Shown one piece after another: positions 33,440 to 36,697 of a stretch of DNA of 36,697 nt. Every line of letters starts with the position of its first letter. Position 1 is the stretch's first letter. The DNA comes from CAZOBJ01 sp964577825 (lineage in GTDB: Bacteria > Planctomycetota > SZUA-567 > JAFGNG01), in contig CAZOBJ010000025.1 of NCBI GenBank assembly GCA_964577825.1, positions 1 to 36,697 of the forward strand, read 5' to 3'. The position numbers and the translations under genes are program-made. The notes under the pieces were generated by a model. The model was not told where the DNA came from, made no database searches, and worked only from the letters and a program-made list of their open reading frames with translations.

Positions 33440-33787
33440 GCGTCTTCAGGTTTCAAGTCCTGGCTTCAATCTCCGCATGCTGGCGCACACGCCACCTGCA
33501 AAGGCGGGCGGTGTGCTGATGTGTCCGGCCTCTGTGCTCAGTACGCGCCCTTGTTCCCTCTCCCTGGCCCTCCCCCGGAGGGGGAGGGGACGCGCGTAGC
33601 TCTTGTGCGTGTGCGTGCGCTGACAGACGTAACGTGCTCGCGGGGTACTGAGCGCGCAACCAGCTGCGCCCACTTCGTTCCCTCTCCCCCCGGGAGAGGG
33701 TAAGGGTGAGGGAAGCGATGCAGAGAGCGCGCGGAGGTGGACGGCCCTCTCCCTAGCCCTCCCCCGGAGGGGGAGGGGACGCGCGCC
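33440..33787. repeat. Convergent intergenic region with repeated palindromes
   Basis: No gene is seen in these 348 nt between two convergent genes. Two type-B elements (33556-33590 and 33745-33779) are identical except at one base and each is followed by GACGCGCG. Between them (about 33653-33712) is a type-A element in reverse orientation, starting with CGCGCAACCAGC and ending in the CCTCTCCC/GGGAGAGG hairpin and TAAGGGTGAGGG. With hairpins at both gene ends, the region could stabilise or terminate both mRNAs, but that is inference. Confidence 0.85.
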
Positions 33788-34852
33788 TCACGCCAGCATG
33801 CCGCGCACGCGCAGCCGGGTGTGGCGGCTCGTGTACGCGCCGCTTCGCAGGATGCGGTACGCGCCCAGGATGGCCCGGCAGTCGCCGACCGACACCTGCA
33901 GGGTGTTCGGCTTGCCCCGATAGTGGCCCTGGCCCACGCGCGTGCGGCATCGGGCAATGCCTAGGATCATCGTGAGCTGCGGCCGCTCGCCCTTGGACAC
34001 CATGAGCGGGAACCAACGGTCGTTGTCCGCTTGGTCGTCGTCCGAGGGCCGCCACCCGCGCGTCTCCACCAGGGACTCGAAGTCGTCGTACGGGTGGCTG
34101 TGGAAGTCGGCCACAGCCTGGTAGTTCGGGAACAGGGTCCTGGCCGCGGCCAACAGGGCGTCGATGCCCTTCTCGCGCCAGGCCACACCGCCGAACCCGC
34201 CTTCCGCGGAGAGCTGCGGCTGGCTGCGCATCACGTAGACGTAGCGCACGGTCGCGCTCGATCCGGACCGCCGGGCCGGCTGCACGGTCTTGACCATGCC
34301 GAGGTTGACGCCGCACACCTCGAATCCCTTGCGCCGGCCCGGCCGGGGCGCGTACAGGCCCTCCACCGCGCACAGGAGCATGTCGTCGAGCGCGTCCGGA
34401 TCCAGGATCACCTCCACGGACACGAACCGCTCTTCCAGGGCGTCGTGCCAGGGGTACTGTTCGAACGGATGGCGCGCATAGAGCAGGTGAAAGGCGTTCG
34501 GCGCCTCCAGCCGCCGGGCCAGACCGTTGACGTACCGCCACTCCGAGACCCGCACGCCCCACTCGCGCTGAGCGCGGCCGGGCGACTGGCCGTACAGGTA
34601 ATGGCAGCACAGGGCCTCGGGCAGGTGCGATTCGTCCGCCAGGAACGCCTGGAGCCGGCGCAGGGACGCGCGCAGGCGGTGGACCTCTCCGCTCTCGGCC
34701 AGGGCGTCCAGCCGCGGCGGGACCTCGGCCGTGGCCAGGAGCACCACCAGGTCCTCCAGGATCTGCTGCAATCGCGCGGGCCGGCCGGCGAAGTGGTTCT
34801 CGATGCGGTCCCAGACCGCATCCGTGAGCGTCACGAGCCGCGTGCGCGCCAT
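33788..34852 (-). CDS. JAMM/JAB-domain metalloprotease-like protein
   Basis: The 354-residue protein has an uncharacterised N-terminal region (about 1-145) and a C-terminal domain with the JAMM metal-site pattern: Glu178 in FEVCGVNLG, HSHP with His251 and His253, and PSDDD with Ser270 and Asp273, then a FPLMVS strand and MILGIAR. The usual HxHx7Sx2D spacing is longer here (16 residues between the second His and Ser), an insertion into the loop. JAMM proteins remove ubiquitin-like modifiers, cleave peptides or process cofactor carriers. No E1, E2 or ubiquitin-like gene is visible, so the partner is not known. AGGAGG lies just before the ATG. It follows the PHP-domain gene by 49 nt on the same strand. 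Confidence 0.8.
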   Translation of the reverse strand: MARTRLVTLTDAVWDRIENHFAGRPARLQQILEDLVVLLATAEVPPRLDALAESGEVHRLRASLRRLQAFLADESHLPEALCCHYLYGQSPGRAQREWGVRVSEWRYVNGLARRLEAPNAFHLLYARHPFEQYPWHDALEERFVSVEVILDPDALDDMLLCAVEGLYAPRPGRRKGFEVCGVNLGMVKTVQPARRSGSSATVRYVYVMRSQPQLSAEGGFGGVAWREKGIDALLAAARTLFPNYQAVADFHSHPYDDFESLVETRGWRPSDDDQADNDRWFPLMVSKGERPQLTMILGIARCRTRVGQGHYRGKPNTLQVSVGDCRAILGAYRILRSGAYTSRHTRLRVRGMLA

Positions 34853-34901
34853 GGGGACCTCCTCCAGCGGCCCGGTTCGACCCGCAGCCGGCCCATCCCG
34901 T

Positions 34902-36697
34902 CTACCGTCGCGCGGCCCGGCTCTGCTCCCGGCCGCCAGACCCCGTCCGGGTGAGGTAGACCGGGTTTGTCACCGCCACCGGTCCCTCGAAGCCGCGCAA
35001 GTGCGCGAGGACCACGATCCACCCCGGCACGCCCACGGTGACCCGGTCGCGCGCACACAGGCGCATCGCGGCATTGGAGTGGGGAGGGTACACCCAGCCT
35101 TGGGGCTCGGTGCGCAGGGGGCCTTCCTCCCAGGTGCGCACCGTGCGGCCGTTGTGCACCAGGCAAACCCGTGCGATCGGCCAGAGCGCCTCCACCTCCG
35201 CGGCCACGTCGATTATCGCGCGAGGGCCGGGCAGGCGCAGCGTGGCGCCCGGCTCGCGGCCGTTGGCCCGCAGCCACACCAAGGCGGGCCCCCATGCGCA
35301 GAAGCTGCGCCCTGCCGCCAGGGCGCGCACCACCTTGGCCGCCGTGGGCCGGCCGCGCACACGACAATAGACGCGTTCCGAGCCCGGCGGATAGAAGTCC
35401 GCGAAGTGCGTGTCCGTACCGGCCAGGCCCGCCAAGCGGCGGCCTTGATTCAGGGCTCGGAACCACAGGGCGCGCACCCGGGCCTTGACGGCGGGCATGT
35501 GGTTGCCTGTGGAGATCTCCATCGCGCGCAGCCCGGAACACGCCCGCAGCACCCGTTCGCCCTCACAGTCCTGGTGCAGCGGGTGGTTGTACCCGAGCAG
35601 CACGGGCCATGGGGGCGCAGCCTGTGCGTTCACTTCGGCCAGGACGTCGCCGACCGTCTTGCGGCCCGTCCAGCGGCTCCGCCCTTCCGGGTCTACTGCC
35701 CGGTGCTCCGGCAGGATCGGCCGGCGGATGTTGAACGCGTTCAGGTGCGCGGACGGGCCGGCGCAGCCGGTCTCCTCGCCGGCGAGCCCGAGCACCCGAC
35801 CGTGCCGGCTGCAGGCGCGGACCTGCGCCAGGCCCCAGGCGAGCAAGGGATCGTAGCTGCGGTTGGCGTGGTCTGTCACGGCCAGCCAGTCGAGCCCGCA
35901 CGCCTCGGCCATGCGCAAGAGCTCCGGGATCGTGGCCACGCCGTCGGAGACCGTGCTGTGGACGTGGGTGTCGCCGCATATCCACCCGCGGCGCGGCCGC
36001 AATCCCCGGTGCAGGCGAAACCGCACCGCGAGCTTGTCTCCGGGCGCGACGACGACCCGGTGCCGGTCCGGACGGTACTCCAGGCCCCGTTCGGCCTGGA
36101 GCGTGTACGCGCCGGGAGGCAGCCACAGGCGCGCGCCGCCGGGGCCGGGATACGCGGCCGTCCACCACGCCCTGCCGCGATACACGCTCACCCGCACGGC
36201 CAAGCGCCGACCGGATGCGTCGCGCGCTGAGACGCGCACCTGCGCGGCAGGCGGGCGGCGTGCGGGACGGTGCAGGAACATGCGCAGGCGCCGCAGCGTG
36301 CCCACGCGCACGGGGGCGTCTCCTGCGCGGACCGTCAACCGCAACAGGCGCGCCCCGCCGGCCGGGAGCCGGACGGTATACACGAACCGGTCCGTCGCGG
36401 AGGCCTGATAGGGCGTGGGGTTGACCGGGACCAGGCGCACGCGCCCACCGCGGCGGGCCAGCTCCGGCGCGGCGCGGGCGCCGGTGACGATCAACCGGAA
36501 GGCGGTCAACCTCTCCGGCGCCTCGATGTACACGACCGCGCGTCCGTTCGGGGCCGCCCGGATGGCCAGGGGCGCAGCGGGGTGAGGATGCACGTGGGGC
36601 CCTTGCGAGCCGGCGGACCCGACGTGCACGTACCGAGCCCCTCGTTCGGTGCGCACCCTCCATAGGCCCGGTTGTGGGCCCCGGCGCTGGATCAGCC
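34902..36697 (-). CDS. PHP-domain metallohydrolase, CehA/McbA-like (5' end off the right edge)
   Basis: At least 590 residues of open frame run from the right edge to the stop at 34902 on the minus strand. There is no stop between the edge and the GTG at 36656, so the true start lies outside the window. The N-terminal 220 residues are beta-rich with VYIEAP and a carboxypeptidase-regulatory-like stretch (WLPPGAYTLQAERG). The PHP domain follows, starting GDTHVHSTVSDG with the HxH metal site, then VTDHAN and GTDTHF further on. Family members are metal-dependent hydrolases (esters, amides, phosphates). CehA/McbA is the nearest group by layout. Function is unknown here. Confidence 0.82.
   Translation of the reverse strand, partial: LIQRRGPQPGLWRVRTERGARYVHVGSAGSQGPHVHPHPAAPLAIRAAPNGRAVVYIEAPERLTAFRLIVTGARAAPELARRGGRVRLVPVNPTPYQASATDRFVYTVRLPAGGARLLRLTVRAGDAPVRVGTLRRLRMFLHRPARRPPAAQVRVSARDASGRRLAVRVSVYRGRAWWTAAYPGPGGARLWLPPGAYTLQAERGLEYRPDRHRVVVAPGDKLAVRFRLHRGLRPRRGWICGDTHVHSTVSDGVATIPELLRMAEACGLDWLAVTDHANRSYDPLLAWGLAQVRACSRHGRVLGLAGEETGCAGPSAHLNAFNIRRPILPEHRAVDPEGRSRWTGRKTVGDVLAEVNAQAAPPWPVLLGYNHPLHQDCEGERVLRACSGLRAMEISTGNHMPAVKARVRALWFRALNQGRRLAGLAGTDTHFADFYPPGSERVYCRVRGRPTAAKVVRALAAGRSFCAWGPALVWLRANGREPGATLRLPGPRAIIDVAAEVEALWPIARVCLVHNGRTVRTWEEGPLRTEPQGWVYPPHSNAAMRLCARDRVTVGVPGWIVVLAHLRGFEGPVAVTNPVYLTRTGSGGREQSRAARR

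Overview
The window is a GC-rich bacterial segment (roughly 70% G+C by eye) that looks like a scaffold from a metagenome-type short-read assembly. It holds two runs of exactly 100 N, each flanked by the same sequence on both sides (55 nt at one gap, 42 nt at the other). The gene content (GmhA- and HldE-like proteins, CMP-nonulosonate enzymes, a periplasmic-type amidase, a sulfatase, the pdxA-rsmA pair) suggests a bacterium with a complex, probably diderm, envelope. I cannot assign a phylum. No rRNA, tRNA, CRISPR array or transposase was seen.

Positions 1-25,000 are a surface-glycan biosynthesis region made of long, tightly packed operons. (1) A minus-strand operon runs from 8125 down past the left edge: a fused nucleotidyltransferase/PfkB kinase (HldE-like, domains in reverse order), a GmhA-like SIS isomerase, a radical SAM/SPASM enzyme, a HAD phosphatase, an APH-type kinase, a split transketolase (N and C halves), a methyltransferase and a second radical SAM enzyme. 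These could build and modify an activated heptose-like sugar. (2) At 8.3-16.2 kb lie a phosphotriesterase-like metallohydrolase, a CMP-sugar synthetase fused to a KdsC-like phosphatase, and a plus-strand operon of a short NeuB-type synthase, a class IV aminotransferase, a sugar isomerase/epimerase, two short-chain dehydrogenases and a methyltransferase. This looks like a nonulosonic-acid-like pathway without the usual UDP-sugar entry enzymes. (3) A second minus-strand operon (24570 down to 16199) encodes a third radical SAM enzyme, a second CMP-transferase, a HisC-like aminotransferase, a GNAT acetyltransferase and three glycosyltransferase-like proteins.

Positions 24.7-36.7 kb are a more general region: an SDR with glycine C-acetyltransferase (kbl), a sulfatase, an atypical pdxA with rsmA, a secreted leucine-rich-repeat protein, an N-acetylmuramoyl-L-alanine amidase, a JAMM/JAB-domain protein and a PHP-domain metallohydrolase that runs off the right edge.

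Two families of short GC-rich palindromic repeats fill the long intergenic gaps. They also form the 3' end of rsmA and a tandem, in-frame 93-nt insertion inside a glycosyltransferase gene. Well-spaced sigma70-like promoters sit at the heads of the main transcription units. Three regions hold back-to-back divergent promoter pairs, which supports the operon layout. The most interesting material is the unusual combination of sugar-building enzymes in the three glycan operons and the repeat-derived peptide insertion.
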